From the NCBI RefSeq assembly GCF_019049255.1, contig NZ_JAGMUJ010000003.1, positions 175,381 to 239,380 on the forward strand: a stretch of DNA of 64,000 nucleotides, in the 5' to 3' direction. Made by a program: the position numbers and the translations under genes. Below the pieces are notes generated by a model. That model saw nothing but the letters and a program-made list of their open reading frames with translations. It had not been told where the DNA came from and ran no database searches. Positions 34,872-43,969 of the stretch are shown here, piece by piece. Every line of letters begins with the position of its first letter. The first letter of the stretch is position 1. The stretch comes from Streptomyces sp. AC558_RSS880 (GTDB lineage Bacteria; Actinomycetota; Actinomycetes; Streptomycetales; Streptomycetaceae).

Positions 34872-36382
34872 GAGGTGCCCTCCCGCTCGTCCGAGGCGTA
34901 GGCGTGGCGGTACAGGGCGAGGGAGGGCGCGTAGCGGCCGGACGGGTCGCACTGGTGCAGGTTGTCCAGCACGGAGCAGGCCCAGCCGCCGCCGAGCCGG
35001 CGGCTCCACTCCAGCGGCCCCAGCGGGTAGTTCACGCCGAGGCGCATCGCGGTGTCGACATCGTCCTCGGTGGCCACGCCCTTGGCGACGGCGTCGTGCG
35101 CCAGGTCGATGATCCGGGCCACCGTCCGCGCGACGATCATCCCGGGGACGTCCCCGATGACGCTGACCTTCTTGCCGAGCGCCTGGAACAGTCCGGTGGC
35201 CTCGGCGACGGTCACCGGGGAGGTGTTCGGGGCGTGGGACAGGGCGACGCGGGTGGCCGCGCGGTAGTCGAGGGCGAGGTCGAAGTAGACGACGTCGCGG
35301 AACTCCACGGAGGTCTGGCCGTCGGCGAGCACCAGCTGGCCGCCGCCGGGCAGCACCAGGCGGGTGCCGTTGTCCTCGTCCTCCTCCCGCACCTGGATGC
35401 CGGCCTCGCGGATCAGGGCGAGCAGCTCCGAGGCGGGCCCCAGATCGCCCTCGGCGACCACGTACGCGGGCGGCTCGGCGGGCTCCGCGGTGTGCGGCTC
35501 GGGGCGCTCGGCGCCGTCCCGGTGGTCGTACCAGCCCTGGCCGCTCTTGCGGCCCAGGCGGCCCGACTCGACCAGCCGGCGCTGGGCGAGCGAGGGGGTG
35601 AAGCGCACGTCCTGGAAGAAGGACCGCCACACCGAGTGCGTCACGGACTCGTTGACGTCCTGCCCGATGAGGTCGGTCAGCTCGAAGGCGCCCATCCGGA
35701 AACCGCCGGACTCGCGCAGGACCGCGTCGATGGTGGCCGGGTCGGCGCCCTGGGACTCGTACACCGCGAAGGCCTCGGCGTAGAAGGGCCGGGCGACGCG
35801 GTTGACGATGAAGCCGGGGGTGTCGGCGCAGGCGACGGGCGTCTTGCCCCAGGCGCGGGCCGTCTCGTACGCGCGCGTGGCGTACGTGACGTCGGTGGCG
35901 AACCCGGAGACGACCTCGACGAGCGGCAGCAGCGGCGCGGGGTTGAAGAAGTGCAGGCCCACGAAGCGGCCGGGGACGCGCAGGGCGCCGCCGATCGCGG
36001 TGACGGAGAGGGAGGAGGTGTTGGTGGCGAGCAGGCAGTCGTCGGAGACGATGTCCTCCAGCGCACGGAACAGCTCCTGCTTGACGTCCAGGCGCTCCAG
36101 GACGGCCTCGACGACCAGGGTGCAGTCGGCGAGCTCGCCGAGCTCGGCGGCGGGCCGCAGACGGGCGCGCGCGGCGTCCCGCTCGGCGGCGGTGAGCCGT
36201 TCCTTCTCCACCAGCCGGTCCAGTCGGGCGCCGATCGCGTCGGCCGCCTCGCGGGCCCGGCCGTCGGCGGCGTCGTACAGCCGCACGGGGTGGCCCGCGA
36301 CCAGCGCGACCTGGGCGATTCCCTGGCCCATGGTGCCGGTGCCGACCACGGCCACGGGACTGCTGAGGTCGAGTGCTGTCAT
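34868..36382 (-). CDS. paaH: 3-hydroxyacyl-CoA dehydrogenase (PaaH)
   Basis: The 504-residue enzyme has an N-terminal NAD-binding Rossmann domain (VAVVGTGTMGQGIAQVALVAGH), NTSSLSVTAI and HFFNPAPLLPLVEVV. The catalytic GFIVNRVARPFYAEAF and a second C-terminal dehydrogenase-like domain (VIGDVPGMIVARTVARIIDL) complete it. This two-domain length matches PaaH-type 3-hydroxyadipyl-CoA dehydrogenases of the phenylacetate pathway. It overlaps paaR by four bases and faces paaN across a PaaR-type operator. Short-chain 3-hydroxyacyl-CoA substrates in general beta-oxidation are also possible. Confidence 0.9.
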   Translation of the reverse strand: MTALDLSSPVAVVGTGTMGQGIAQVALVAGHPVRLYDAADGRAREAADAIGARLDRLVEKERLTAAERDAARARLRPAAELGELADCTLVVEAVLERLDVKQELFRALEDIVSDDCLLATNTSSLSVTAIGGALRVPGRFVGLHFFNPAPLLPLVEVVSGFATDVTYATRAYETARAWGKTPVACADTPGFIVNRVARPFYAEAFAVYESQGADPATIDAVLRESGGFRMGAFELTDLIGQDVNESVTHSVWRSFFQDVRFTPSLAQRRLVESGRLGRKSGQGWYDHRDGAERPEPHTAEPAEPPAYVVAEGDLGPASELLALIREAGIQVREEDEDNGTRLVLPGGGQLVLADGQTSVEFRDVVYFDLALDYRAATRVALSHAPNTSPVTVAEATGLFQALGKKVSVIGDVPGMIVARTVARIIDLAHDAVAKGVATEDDVDTAMRLGVNYPLGPLEWSRRLGGGWACSVLDNLHQCDPSGRYAPSLALYRHAYASDEREGTS

Positions 36383-36438
36383 GTGCGCGATCCTCCCGCA
36401 CGGGGTTGTCCACAGATGCGGCGGACCCCCTTGTCCCG

Positions 36439-36452
36439 ACCGATCGTTCGGT
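36439..36452. promoter_or_regulatory. PaaR-type operator 2 (paaH-paaR / paaN gap)
   Basis: ACCGATCGTTCGGT is the exact complement of the site at 41347-41360. It lies 57 bases before the paaH start and 92 before the paaN start, so one site could control both directions. Confidence 0.8.
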
Positions 36453-36543
36453 TACTCTAACTCTGACCGCCCATTCCTGACTACGTTTCCGCACAGGTCC
36501 ATGAGCTCGACGAAGAGTTCCTGAGACGAGGAGTTGGTCCCGC

Positions 36544-38235
36544 ATGGCCGCCGAACTCACCGCGCACGAGCTGATCGCCCGGCACCGTCCCACCCTGGAC
36601 CGGGCGCTGGAGGCGATCCGCACGCGCGCGTACTGGTCCCCGCACCCCGAGCACCCCAAGGCCTACGGGGAGAACGGCAGCCTGGACATGGCGGCGGGCA
36701 AGGCCGCCTTCGACGCCCTGCTCGGCACCCGCCTCGACCTCGGCCAGCCCGGCACGGACGGCTGGGTGGACGGCGAGACCTCCCCGTACGGCATCGAGCT
36801 GGGCGTGAGCTACCCGCACGCGGACCTCGACGAGCTGCTGCCCGCCATGAAGGCCGGGATGCGGGCCTGGCGGGACGCGGGCGCGGAGACCCGCGCGGTG
36901 GTCTGTCTGGAGATCCTCAAGCGGATCAGCGACCGGACGACGGAGTTCGCCCAGGCGGTCATGCACACCTCCGGCCAGGCGTTCATGATGGCGCTCCAGG
37001 CCGGCGGCCCGCACGCGCAGGACCGCGGCATGGAGGCGGTGGCCTACGCGTACGCGGAGCAGGTCCGCACGCCCGGCACCGCGGAGTGGACCAAGCCGCA
37101 GGGCAAGCGCGACCCGCTCGCGCTCACCAAGGAGTTCACGCCGGTCCCCAGGGGCATCGCACTGGTCATCGGCTGCAACACCTTCCCGACGTGGAACGGC
37201 TACCCGGGCCTGTTCGCCTCCCTGGCCACCGGCAACGCGGTCCTGGTCAAGCCGCACCCCCGCGCGGTGCTGCCGCTCGCGCTCACCGTGCAGGCGGCCC
37301 GCCAGGTGCTCACCGAGGCCGGCTTCGACCCGAACCTGGTGGCGCTCGCCGCCGAGCGGCCCGGCGAGGGCATCGCCAAGACCCTCGCCACCCGTCCCGA
37401 GATCCGGATCATCGACTACACCGGCTCCACCGAGTTCGGCGACTGGCTGGAGAACAACGCCCGCCAGGCACAGGTGTACACCGAGAAGGCCGGCGTCAAC
37501 ACGGTGATCGTGGAGTCGACCGGCGACTACCAGGGGATGCTGTCCAACCTGGCGTTCTCCCTGTCGCTGTACAGCGGCCAGATGTGCACCACCCCGCAGA
37601 ACCTGCTGATCCCGCGCGGCGGCATCACCACCGACCAGGGCCCCAAGTCCTTCGACGAGGTCGCCGCCGACCTGGCGAAGGCGGTCGACGGCCTGCTCGG
37701 TGACGACGCGCGCGCCAACGCGCTGCTGGGCGCGATCGTCAACCCGGACGTCAAGGCCCGCCTGGAGGCCGCCGCCGGTCTCGGCGAGGTCGCCCTCGCC
37801 TCCCGTGAGATCGCCCACCCGGAGTTCCCGGGCGCGGTGGTGCGCACTCCGGTGATCGTGAAGCTCGACGGCGCCAAGCCGGACGCCGAGGCCGCCTACA
37901 TGAGCGAGTGCTTCGGCCCGGTCTCCTTCGCCGTCGCGGTCGACTCGGCCGACGACGCGGCTCGGCTGCTGCGGCGCACGATCCGTGAGAAGGGCGCGAT
38001 GACGGTCGGCGCGTACACGACCTCCCCGGAGGTCGAGGAACAGGTCCGGGAGGTCTGCCTGGAGGAGGCCGCCCAGCTCTCCCTGAACCTCACCGGCGGG
38101 GTGTACGTCAACCAGACGGCCGCCTTCTCCGACTTCCACGGCTCCGGCGGCAACCCGGCGGCCAACGCCGCCCTGTGCGACGGCGCGTTCGTGGCCGGCC
38201 GGTTCCGGGTGGTCGAGGTGCGCCGGGAGGCCTAG
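36544..38235 (+). CDS. paaN: Phenylacetic acid degradation protein PaaN (aldehyde dehydrogenase)
   Basis: The 563-residue protein is an aldehyde dehydrogenase of the PaaN group, which oxidises the ring-opened semialdehyde in phenylacetate degradation. It shows the fold's VIGCNTFPTWNGYPGLF cofactor-site segment, IDYTGSTEFGDWLE and the catalytic Cys in LSLYSGQMCTTPQNLL. It lacks the C-terminal MaoC hydratase domain present in the bifunctional E. coli PaaZ (about 680 residues), so a separate ring hydrolase would be needed. ATG 36544 follows GAGGAG at 36526-36531. Its stop overlaps the convergent SpoU gene stop (CTAG, 38232-38235). Confidence 0.92.
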   Translation: MAAELTAHELIARHRPTLDRALEAIRTRAYWSPHPEHPKAYGENGSLDMAAGKAAFDALLGTRLDLGQPGTDGWVDGETSPYGIELGVSYPHADLDELLPAMKAGMRAWRDAGAETRAVVCLEILKRISDRTTEFAQAVMHTSGQAFMMALQAGGPHAQDRGMEAVAYAYAEQVRTPGTAEWTKPQGKRDPLALTKEFTPVPRGIALVIGCNTFPTWNGYPGLFASLATGNAVLVKPHPRAVLPLALTVQAARQVLTEAGFDPNLVALAAERPGEGIAKTLATRPEIRIIDYTGSTEFGDWLENNARQAQVYTEKAGVNTVIVESTGDYQGMLSNLAFSLSLYSGQMCTTPQNLLIPRGGITTDQGPKSFDEVAADLAKAVDGLLGDDARANALLGAIVNPDVKARLEAAAGLGEVALASREIAHPEFPGAVVRTPVIVKLDGAKPDAEAAYMSECFGPVSFAVAVDSADDAARLLRRTIREKGAMTVGAYTTSPEVEEQVREVCLEEAAQLSLNLTGGVYVNQTAAFSDFHGSGGNPAANAALCDGAFVAGRFRVVEVRREA

Positions 38236-39011
38236 AGGGCGTGAGGTGCGCCCCCGGTGGCGCTCCAGTGGTACAGCGTCATGGCCACACTGGTCGCGAG
38301 GTTGTAGCTGGAGACCTGGGGGCGCATCGGCAGCGCCACCAGGTGGTCGGCCCGCGCGCGGAGCTCCGCCGACAGTCCGCTGCGCTCGGAGCCGAAGGCG
38401 AGCAGCGCGTCGTCCGGCAGCTTCAGCGAGCGGATGTCCGTACCCTCCGGGTCGAGCGCGAAGACCGGCCCCGGCGGCAGCTCGTCGACGGTCAGCCGCT
38501 CCACGGCGGTGGCGAAGTGCAGCCCCGCCCCGCCGCGCACGACGGTGGGGTGCCAGGGGTCGAGCGTGCCGGTGGTGACGACCCCGGTCGCCCCGAAACC
38601 GGCGGCCAGCCGGATCACCGCGCCCGCGTTGCCGAGGTTGCGCGGATTGTCCAGGACCACCACGGGGGCGGTGCGCGGGGTGCGCGCCAGCTTCCCGAGG
38701 TTGCCCGCGCGGGAGGGGCGTACGGCCAGGGCGGCCACGGCGGTGGGATGCGGGCGCGGCACGAGGGCGGCGTACGTCTCGCGGGGCACCTCGGTCAGCA
38801 GCTCCGCCAGCGTGTCCCGCACGTCCTCGGCCAGCTCCTCGGCGAGCGCGAGCGCGCCGGCCCGGTCCGCGGTGAGCGCCACCCGGACCTCGGCCCCGAA
38901 GCGCACGGCGTGCTTGAGGGCGTGGAAGCCGTCGAGCAGCACGGCGGCGCCGGCCAGGCGGTGCCAGGCGGACACGAGGCCGGCCGGGGTCTCGGGAGCG
39001 GGGTCGGTCAT
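38232..39011 (-). CDS. SpoU/TrmH-family RNA 2'-O-ribose methyltransferase
   Basis: The 259-residue protein has the SPOUT knot motifs: PVVVLDNPRNLGNAGAVIRL (motif 1), LLAFGSERSGLS (motif 2) and LPMRPQVSSYNLATSVAM (motif 3). The N-terminal region is a substrate-binding domain of the 50S-L30e type. It methylates rRNA or tRNA ribose using S-adenosylmethionine. It is convergent with paaN, with shared stop bases, and lies 10 bases after the HTTM-protein stop is reached from the other side. The exact target nucleotide is unknown. Confidence 0.92.
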   Translation of the reverse strand: MTDPAPETPAGLVSAWHRLAGAAVLLDGFHALKHAVRFGAEVRVALTADRAGALALAEELAEDVRDTLAELLTEVPRETYAALVPRPHPTAVAALAVRPSRAGNLGKLARTPRTAPVVVLDNPRNLGNAGAVIRLAAGFGATGVVTTGTLDPWHPTVVRGGAGLHFATAVERLTVDELPPGPVFALDPEGTDIRSLKLPDDALLAFGSERSGLSAELRARADHLVALPMRPQVSSYNLATSVAMTLYHWSATGGAPHAL

Positions 39012-39021
39012 GGTGTGCAGC

Positions 39022-40263
39022 CTACGTGCGCGGGCCCGGCACCCCGCCGGGTGCCGGGGCGGCCTCCACCGGGTCCCCTCCGGCGGGGCGGTCGGCCGGG
39101 GGCCGCGGCCGCGGAATCCACGTCCCGCGCGGACGCAGCCGCCCGCACGCGCGTGCCGCGAGGCTCCCGAGGCGGCGCAGGAAGGCCGTCGGCAGGAAGA
39201 CCGCGTCCGCCGCGATCATCGCCAGGGAGAAGAAGGGCAGTCCGAGCACGACGGCGATGACCGCGTGCTCCATGATCATGAAGGCCAGCAGGACGTTCTT
39301 GACCCGCCGGTTGAACAGCGTGAACGGGAAGGCGACCTGCACGACGACCGTCCCGTAGGTCATCAGCATCACCATGGTGCCGCTGGCCGACAGCAGGTCC
39401 GCGAGGGCCGGCCAGGGGGAGAAGTACTCCAGGTGCAGCGGGTAGTGGACGGCGGTGCCGTCCTGCCAGCGGGAGCCCTGGACCTTGTACCAGCCGGCCG
39501 TGGCGTAGATCAGACACGCCTCGGCCATGATCACCAGCAGCGCGCCGTTGTGCACGATGTTCGTGACGACGTCCAGCAGGATCCTCGGCTGCCCGGTCCT
39601 CGCGCCGCGTCCGACCAGCCACCACAGCGCCTGCGCGAGCCACACGGTCCACAGCAGCAACGGTATGAACCGGTCGCCGTCCGTCCGGCCCGCCAGTGTC
39701 GCCAGGAGCAGCAGGAGGCCCAGCACACCCCACAGCACCGGGCCGACCCGGTCGCGCGGCCGCTCGCCCCGCGCACGCGCCCCGGCCGCGCGGCGCGCAC
39801 GCCGCGCGTCCAGGGACCAGACCTGGCCGCAGCGCGTGAACACCAGGTAGATCGACATCAGGTGCAGGACGTTGTCGCCGCCGTCCCCCATGAAGACGCT
39901 GCGGTTCTGCAGCGCCAGCACGCCCACCATGAACAGCACCGACATGGTGCGGGTGCGCCAGCCGAGCAGCAGCAGGAGGCTCCACAGCACGGCGAGCGCG
40001 TAGACGGCCTCGAACCAGACCTGGCCGTCCGACCACAGCAGCGGCGTGAAGGCGCCGTTCGTCGCGACCAGCTGATCGGCGAGGTCCCAGCTCCAGGGCC
40101 CGTCGGGGCCGTACAGCTCCTGGCGGTGGGGGAACTCGCGCAGCAGGAACAGCAGCCAGGTCAGGCTGAAGCCGATGCGGATCACGGCGGTCTGGTGGGG
40201 GCCGAGCGCGGAGTCGGTGACGCGGGCTGTCGCGCGGGACAGCGCCGACGAGAAGCGGTTCAC
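39022..40263 (-). CDS. HTTM-domain (vitamin K-dependent carboxylase-like) membrane protein
   Basis: The 413-residue protein has about eight membrane helices and the HTTM pattern: VIRIGFSLTWLLFLLREFPH, then SVLFMVGVLALQNRSVFMGD, GGDNVLHLMSIYLVFTRCG and CLIYATAGWYKVQGSRWQDG. The last contains the family's K-x-x-G-x-x-W region. HTTM proteins are distant relatives of gamma-glutamyl carboxylase; activity in Streptomyces is undemonstrated. GTG 40263 overlaps the stop of the DUF5819 gene by four bases (GTGA), so the two are translationally coupled. A Pro/Arg-rich cytosolic tail follows the last helix. Confidence 0.88.
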   Translation of the reverse strand: MNRFSSALSRATARVTDSALGPHQTAVIRIGFSLTWLLFLLREFPHRQELYGPDGPWSWDLADQLVATNGAFTPLLWSDGQVWFEAVYALAVLWSLLLLLGWRTRTMSVLFMVGVLALQNRSVFMGDGGDNVLHLMSIYLVFTRCGQVWSLDARRARRAAGARARGERPRDRVGPVLWGVLGLLLLLATLAGRTDGDRFIPLLLWTVWLAQALWWLVGRGARTGQPRILLDVVTNIVHNGALLVIMAEACLIYATAGWYKVQGSRWQDGTAVHYPLHLEYFSPWPALADLLSASGTMVMLMTYGTVVVQVAFPFTLFNRRVKNVLLAFMIMEHAVIAVVLGLPFFSLAMIAADAVFLPTAFLRRLGSLAARACGRLRPRGTWIPRPRPPADRPAGGDPVEAAPAPGGVPGPRT

Positions 40264-41102
40264 CCCACGCCTCCCCGGGCCTCGTCCTCGGGCACCGGCC
40301 ACCAGGACAGCGTGCGGTACACGGGTGTGGTGGAGATCTCCTCACCGCTCCACTCGGGCGGCGGCACCTGGACGGTCCGTGAGCGGATCTGGACGCGCTC
40401 GACGGCACCGCCCGGACCGGCCGCGTCCGCGCGGTCGAGGCGCAGCACCGTGATCCGGCGCAGATACGTCTCGGACAGCGCCCCGCGCAGGCCCACCGGC
40501 CGGTTGTCGTCGTCGTGCGTGGCGACGAAGAAGTCCCAGGCGCGGCGCAGCTCGTTCTGCTGGGTGTGGCTGGGCAGGAGGTTGCCGTCGATGGCACGGC
40601 CGTCCTGTGCGGACAGGTCGTACCAGCCGGTGGTCCGTGTCCCGCCGTCCGCCGCGCGGATCTCGGCACGCACCTGGACGGCGATGTCCTGCTGCAACGG
40701 GTTCGGCGCGAACAGCTTCCAGTTCTGCTCGAACTCCGGGTAGATCCAGTTCTCGACCGTCTCGCCGTGCTCCTTGCTGACCGTGTTCGCCGGCGCGACG
40801 TGCAGGAACGTCATGCCGAGGTGCACACAGACCACGACCGCGACGACCGCGAGCGCCGTCGCGGCGGCGATCCGGTAGCGCAGGGAGAGCGCGGCCACCC
40901 CGGTGCGGGGTCCGGCGGGCGGGCCGGCGGGGGAGTGCGGCGCGGGCGCGCCGCCCGCGGATCGCCCCGGATCGGGCGGAGGGGTCCGGGGCCCCGGCGG
41001 GTCCACCGGCGACGCGGGTCCGGGCAGGGCGGGGCGCGGGCCGGGCACGCCCTGCCCGGCGGGCCCGTGCCGGGCGTCCGAGCCCTTGTCGTACGCGTTC
41101 AT
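40260..41102 (-). CDS. DUF5819-family membrane-anchored protein
   Basis: The 280-residue protein has a Pro/Gly-rich N-terminal cytosolic segment of about 70 residues and one membrane helix ([20 protein letters not shown]). The extracytoplasmic domain contains [20 protein letters not shown], the hallmark FAPNP motif, and [16 protein letters not shown]. The same protein type accompanies HTTM genes in Streptomyces, and here it overlaps one. ATG 41102 follows a G-rich stretch; an upstream GTG at 41117 is possible. The function is unknown; a two-component membrane enzyme is a reasonable hypothesis. Confidence 0.8.
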   Translation of the reverse strand: MNAYDKGSDARHGPAGQGVPGPRPALPGPASPVDPPGPRTPPPDPGRSAGGAPAPHSPAGPPAGPRTGVAALSLRYRIAAATALAVVAVVVCVHLGMTFLHVAPANTVSKEHGETVENWIYPEFEQNWKLFAPNPLQQDIAVQVRAEIRAADGGTRTTGWYDLSAQDGRAIDGNLLPSHTQQNELRRAWDFFVATHDDDNRPVGLRGALSETYLRRITVLRLDRADAAGPGGAVERVQIRSRTVQVPPPEWSGEEISTTPVYRTLSWWPVPEDEARGGVG

Positions 41103-41305
41103 CCCGCCCCGATCCACCGATCCCGGTCCGTCACCGTTTCCGCCCCGCCGCGAGGGCCCGGTACCGATCCGCCGCGTCGCACGGAACGGTACTCAGCACC
41201 GGCCCTCCGGGCACAGTCCCGCCGGGATCCCGTTCCGTGGCCGTCGCCACACCGCGGACCGAGCACCGTCGTCCACGGGCGGTCCCCGCAGGTTATCCAC
41301 AGCGG

Positions 41306-41334
41306 TTGACACCTCGCGGCGCCCGTCTCACCAT
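41306..41334 (+). promoter_or_regulatory. Candidate promoter of paaABCDE
   Basis: TTGACA (41306-41311) with CACCAT 17 bases on (41329-41334) places transcription start near 41341, immediately before the operator at 41347-41360. A bound repressor would block elongation or promoter escape. Confidence 0.5.
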
Positions 41335-41346
41335 GGAATCGCACGA

Positions 41347-41360
41347 ACCGAACGATCGGT
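41347..41360. promoter_or_regulatory. PaaR-type operator 3 (before paaA)
   Basis: ACCGAACGATCGGT is identical to the complement of operator 2. It lies 41 bases before the paaA ATG. Confidence 0.8.
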
Positions 41361-41401
41361 CGGGAGCGTGCTCCGGGAAGCATCCAGTCGAGGGGGACCT
41401 C

Positions 41402-42415
41402 ATGGCGACAGCAGCCGCCCGCGATACGGCCGGCAGCCAGGCGTACGACGCACCGGCCGGCGCCGACGACACCGCCGGTCACGAGCGCGCCTTCGACGCG
41501 GCCGTCGCCGCCGACGAGCGGATCGAGCCGCGCGACTGGATGCCGGACGCCTACCGGGCCACGCTCGTCCGGCAGATCGCCCAGCACGCGCACTCCGAGA
41601 TCATCGGCATGCAGCCGGAGGCCAACTGGATCACCCGCGCGCCCTCGCTGCGCCGCAAGGCGATCCTGATGGCCAAGGTGCAGGACGAGGCGGGGCACGG
41701 CCTGTATCTGTACAGCGCCGCCGAGACCCTCGGCACCAGCCGCGAGGAGCTGCTCGACAAGCTCCACTCCGGCCGCCAGAAGTACTCCTCGATCTTCAAC
41801 TACCCGACGCTGACCTGGGCGGACGTCGGCGCCATCGGCTGGCTGGTGGACGGCGCGGCGATCACCAACCAGGTGCCCCTGTGCCGCTGCTCCTACGGCC
41901 CGTACGCGCGCGCGATGGTCCGCATCTGCAAGGAGGAGTCCTTCCACCAGCGCCAGGGCTACGAGCTGCTGCTGGCCCTCAGCAAGGGCACCCCGGAGCA
42001 GCACGCGATGGCGCAGGACGCGGTGGACCGCTGGTGGTGGCCGTCGCTGATGATGTTCGGCCCGCCCGACGACGAGTCCCAGCACTCCGCACAGTCGATG
42101 GCCTGGAAGATCAAGCGCCACTCCAACGACGAGCTGCGCCAGCGCTTCGTCGACATCTGCGTCCCCCAGGCCGAGTCCCTCGGCCTGACCCTCCCCGACC
42201 CGGACCTGAAGTGGAACGAGGAGCGCGGGCACCACGACTTCGGCGCGATCGACTGGTCGGAGTTCTGGGACGTCCTCAAGGGCAACGGACCCTGCAACGA
42301 ACAGCGGCTGACCCGGCGCAGGCAGGCCCACGAGGACGGCGCCTGGGTCAGGGAGGCCGCGGCGGCCCACGCGGCCAAGCACACGAACGGCGAGACAGGA
42401 GCTGCGCGAGCATGA
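41402..42415 (+). CDS. paaA: Phenylacetyl-CoA 1,2-epoxidase subunit PaaA
   Basis: The 337-residue protein is the catalytic diiron alpha subunit of the multicomponent epoxidase that attacks the aromatic ring of phenylacetyl-CoA. The helical ferritin-like bundle carries the diiron ligands in [28 protein letters not shown], and [17 protein letters not shown] 41402 follows AGGGGGACCT. It is first in a tight five-gene operon with paaB, paaC, paaD and paaE, all joined by overlaps of one to seven bases. The upstream operator and promoter point to repression by PaaR. Confidence 0.97.
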   Translation: MATAAARDTAGSQAYDAPAGADDTAGHERAFDAAVAADERIEPRDWMPDAYRATLVRQIAQHAHSEIIGMQPEANWITRAPSLRRKAILMAKVQDEAGHGLYLYSAAETLGTSREELLDKLHSGRQKYSSIFNYPTLTWADVGAIGWLVDGAAITNQVPLCRCSYGPYARAMVRICKEESFHQRQGYELLLALSKGTPEQHAMAQDAVDRWWWPSLMMFGPPDDESQHSAQSMAWKIKRHSNDELRQRFVDICVPQAESLGLTLPDPDLKWNEERGHHDFGAIDWSEFWDVLKGNGPCNEQRLTRRRQAHEDGAWVREAAAAHAAKHTNGETGAARA

Positions 42416-42699
42416 CCCACACCGACTGGCCCCTGTGGGAGGTCTTCGTGCGCTCGCGCCGCGGACTGTCCCACACCCACGCCGGCAGCCTGCACGCACC
42501 GGACGCGGAGCTGGCCCTGCGCAACGCCCGCGATCTGTACACCCGGCGCGGCGAGGGCGTCTCGATCTGGGTCGTCCCGTCGTCCGCGATCACCGCCTCC
42601 TCGCCCGACGAGAAGGACCCGTTCTTCGAACCGGCCGCCGACAAGCCCTACCGGCACCCGACGTTCTACGAGATCCCCGAGGGGGTGCGGCACCTGTGA
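42412..42699 (+). CDS. paaB: Phenylacetyl-CoA epoxidase subunit PaaB
   Basis: The 95-residue protein is the small structural subunit that helps bridge the oxygenase (paaA-paaC) complex and the reductase. Family features are the N-terminal [20 protein letters not shown] segment, [20 protein letters not shown] and the C-terminal [20 protein letters not shown]. Length matches the family norm of about 95. ATG 42412 overlaps the paaA stop by four bases, and its own TGA overlaps the paaC GTG by three bases. Confidence 0.97.
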   Translation: MTHTDWPLWEVFVRSRRGLSHTHAGSLHAPDAELALRNARDLYTRRGEGVSIWVVPSSAITASSPDEKDPFFEPAADKPYRHPTFYEIPEGVRHL

Positions 42700-43433
42700 C
42701 GACGACCCCCGCCAAGGACACCGCCGACCGCACGACCGCCGCGCTCGCCCTCGGCGACGACGCGCTGGTGCTCTCCCACCGCCTGGGCGAGTGGGCCGGC
42801 CACGCCCCCGTGCTGGAGGAGGAGGTCGCCCTCGCCAACATCGCACTGGACCTGCTGGGCCAGGCCCGGGTACTGCTGTCGATGGCGGGCGACGAGGACG
42901 AGCTGGCCTATCTGCGCGAGGAGCGCGCCTTCCGCAACCTCCAGCTGGTGGAGCAGCCGAACGGCGACTTCGCCCACACCATCGCCCGCCAGCTGTACTT
43001 CTCCGCCCACCAGTACCTCCTCTACGGCGCACTGGCCGCCGGCGACGGCCCGTTCGCGCCGCTGGCCGGCAAGGCGGTCAAGGAGACCGCCTACCACCGC
43101 GACCACGCCGAACTGTGGACGCTGCGGCTCGGCGACGGCACGGAGGAGAGCCACGCGCGGATGCAGCGGGCCGTGGACGCGCTGTGGCGCCACACCGGTG
43201 AGATGTTCCAGCCCGTCGAGGGCCTGGACGTCGACTGGGCCGGCCTGGAGACGGCCTGGCTGGAGCGGATCGGCGAGGTGCTGCGCCGGGCCACGCTCAC
43301 GGTGCCCGAGGGCCCGCGCACGGGAGCGTGGGCGGCCGGCGCCGGCCGTCAGGGCCTGCACACCGAGCCCTTCGGCCGGATGCTCGCCGAGATGCAGCAC
43401 CTGCACCGCAGCCACCCGGGGGCGACATGGTGA
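42696..43433 (+). CDS. paaC: Phenylacetyl-CoA epoxidase subunit PaaC
   Basis: The 245-residue protein is the structural partner of PaaA, with the same helical bundle but without a full diiron site. LGDDALVLSHRLGEWAGHAP, EEVALANIALDLLGQAR and KAVKETAYHRDHAELWTLRL are typical. GTG 42696 overlaps the paaB TGA in a GTGA arrangement. Its 3' end overlaps paaD by seven bases. Together with PaaA it forms the heteromeric oxygenase core. Confidence 0.97.
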   Translation: MTTTPAKDTADRTTAALALGDDALVLSHRLGEWAGHAPVLEEEVALANIALDLLGQARVLLSMAGDEDELAYLREERAFRNLQLVEQPNGDFAHTIARQLYFSAHQYLLYGALAAGDGPFAPLAGKAVKETAYHRDHAELWTLRLGDGTEESHARMQRAVDALWRHTGEMFQPVEGLDVDWAGLETAWLERIGEVLRRATLTVPEGPRTGAWAAGAGRQGLHTEPFGRMLAEMQHLHRSHPGATW

Positions 43434-43969
43434 CCGCCCTCACCCCGCTGGAGGCCGAACTCCTGGAGCTCGCCGGTTCGGTGCCCGACCCCGAACTGCC
43501 CGTGCTGACCCTGCGCGAACTGGGCGTCGTGCGCGCGGTGCACGCACGCGGCACGGACACCGTCGAGGTCGAGCTGACCCCGACGTACACCGGCTGCCCG
43601 GCCGTCGAGGCGATGAGCCTCGACATCGAGCGGGTGCTGCGCGACCACGGAGTGCGCGAGGTCACCGTGCGCCGGGTGCTCGCACCCGCCTGGTCGACCG
43701 ACGACATCACGGACGAAGGGCGCCGCAAACTGCGGGAGTTCGGCATCGCACCGCCACGCGTACGGGCGGCCGCCGGGCCGGTCGGGGTGGAGCTCGGACC
43801 GACGCGCACCCGCGCGATTCGGCCGGAGGACGAACCGGTGCCCGTCCACTGCCCGCACTGCGGCTCGGCCGAGACCGAACTGCTCAGCCGCTTCTCGTCC
43901 ACCGCGTGCAAGGCACTGCGCCGCTGCCTGGCCTGCCGTGAACCGTTCGACCACTTCAAGGAGTTGTGA
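43427..43969 (+). CDS. paaD: Phenylacetate pathway protein PaaD (Fe-S assembly-like, DUF59/MIP18)
   Basis: The 180-residue protein combines an N-terminal MIP18/DUF59 domain (SVPDPELPVLTLRELGVVRA, LTPTYTGCPA) with a C-terminal zinc-ribbon-like Cys cluster (CPHCGSAETELLSRFSSTAC, CLAC). It is needed for epoxidase activity, probably by maturing the Fe-S cluster of PaaE. ATG 43427 overlaps paaC by seven bases; GTG 43430 is an alternative with four-base overlap. It is linked to paaE by a one-base TGATG overlap. Confidence 0.95.
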   Translation: MVTALTPLEAELLELAGSVPDPELPVLTLRELGVVRAVHARGTDTVEVELTPTYTGCPAVEAMSLDIERVLRDHGVREVTVRRVLAPAWSTDDITDEGRRKLREFGIAPPRVRAAAGPVGVELGPTRTRAIRPEDEPVPVHCPHCGSAETELLSRFSSTACKALRRCLACREPFDHFKEL

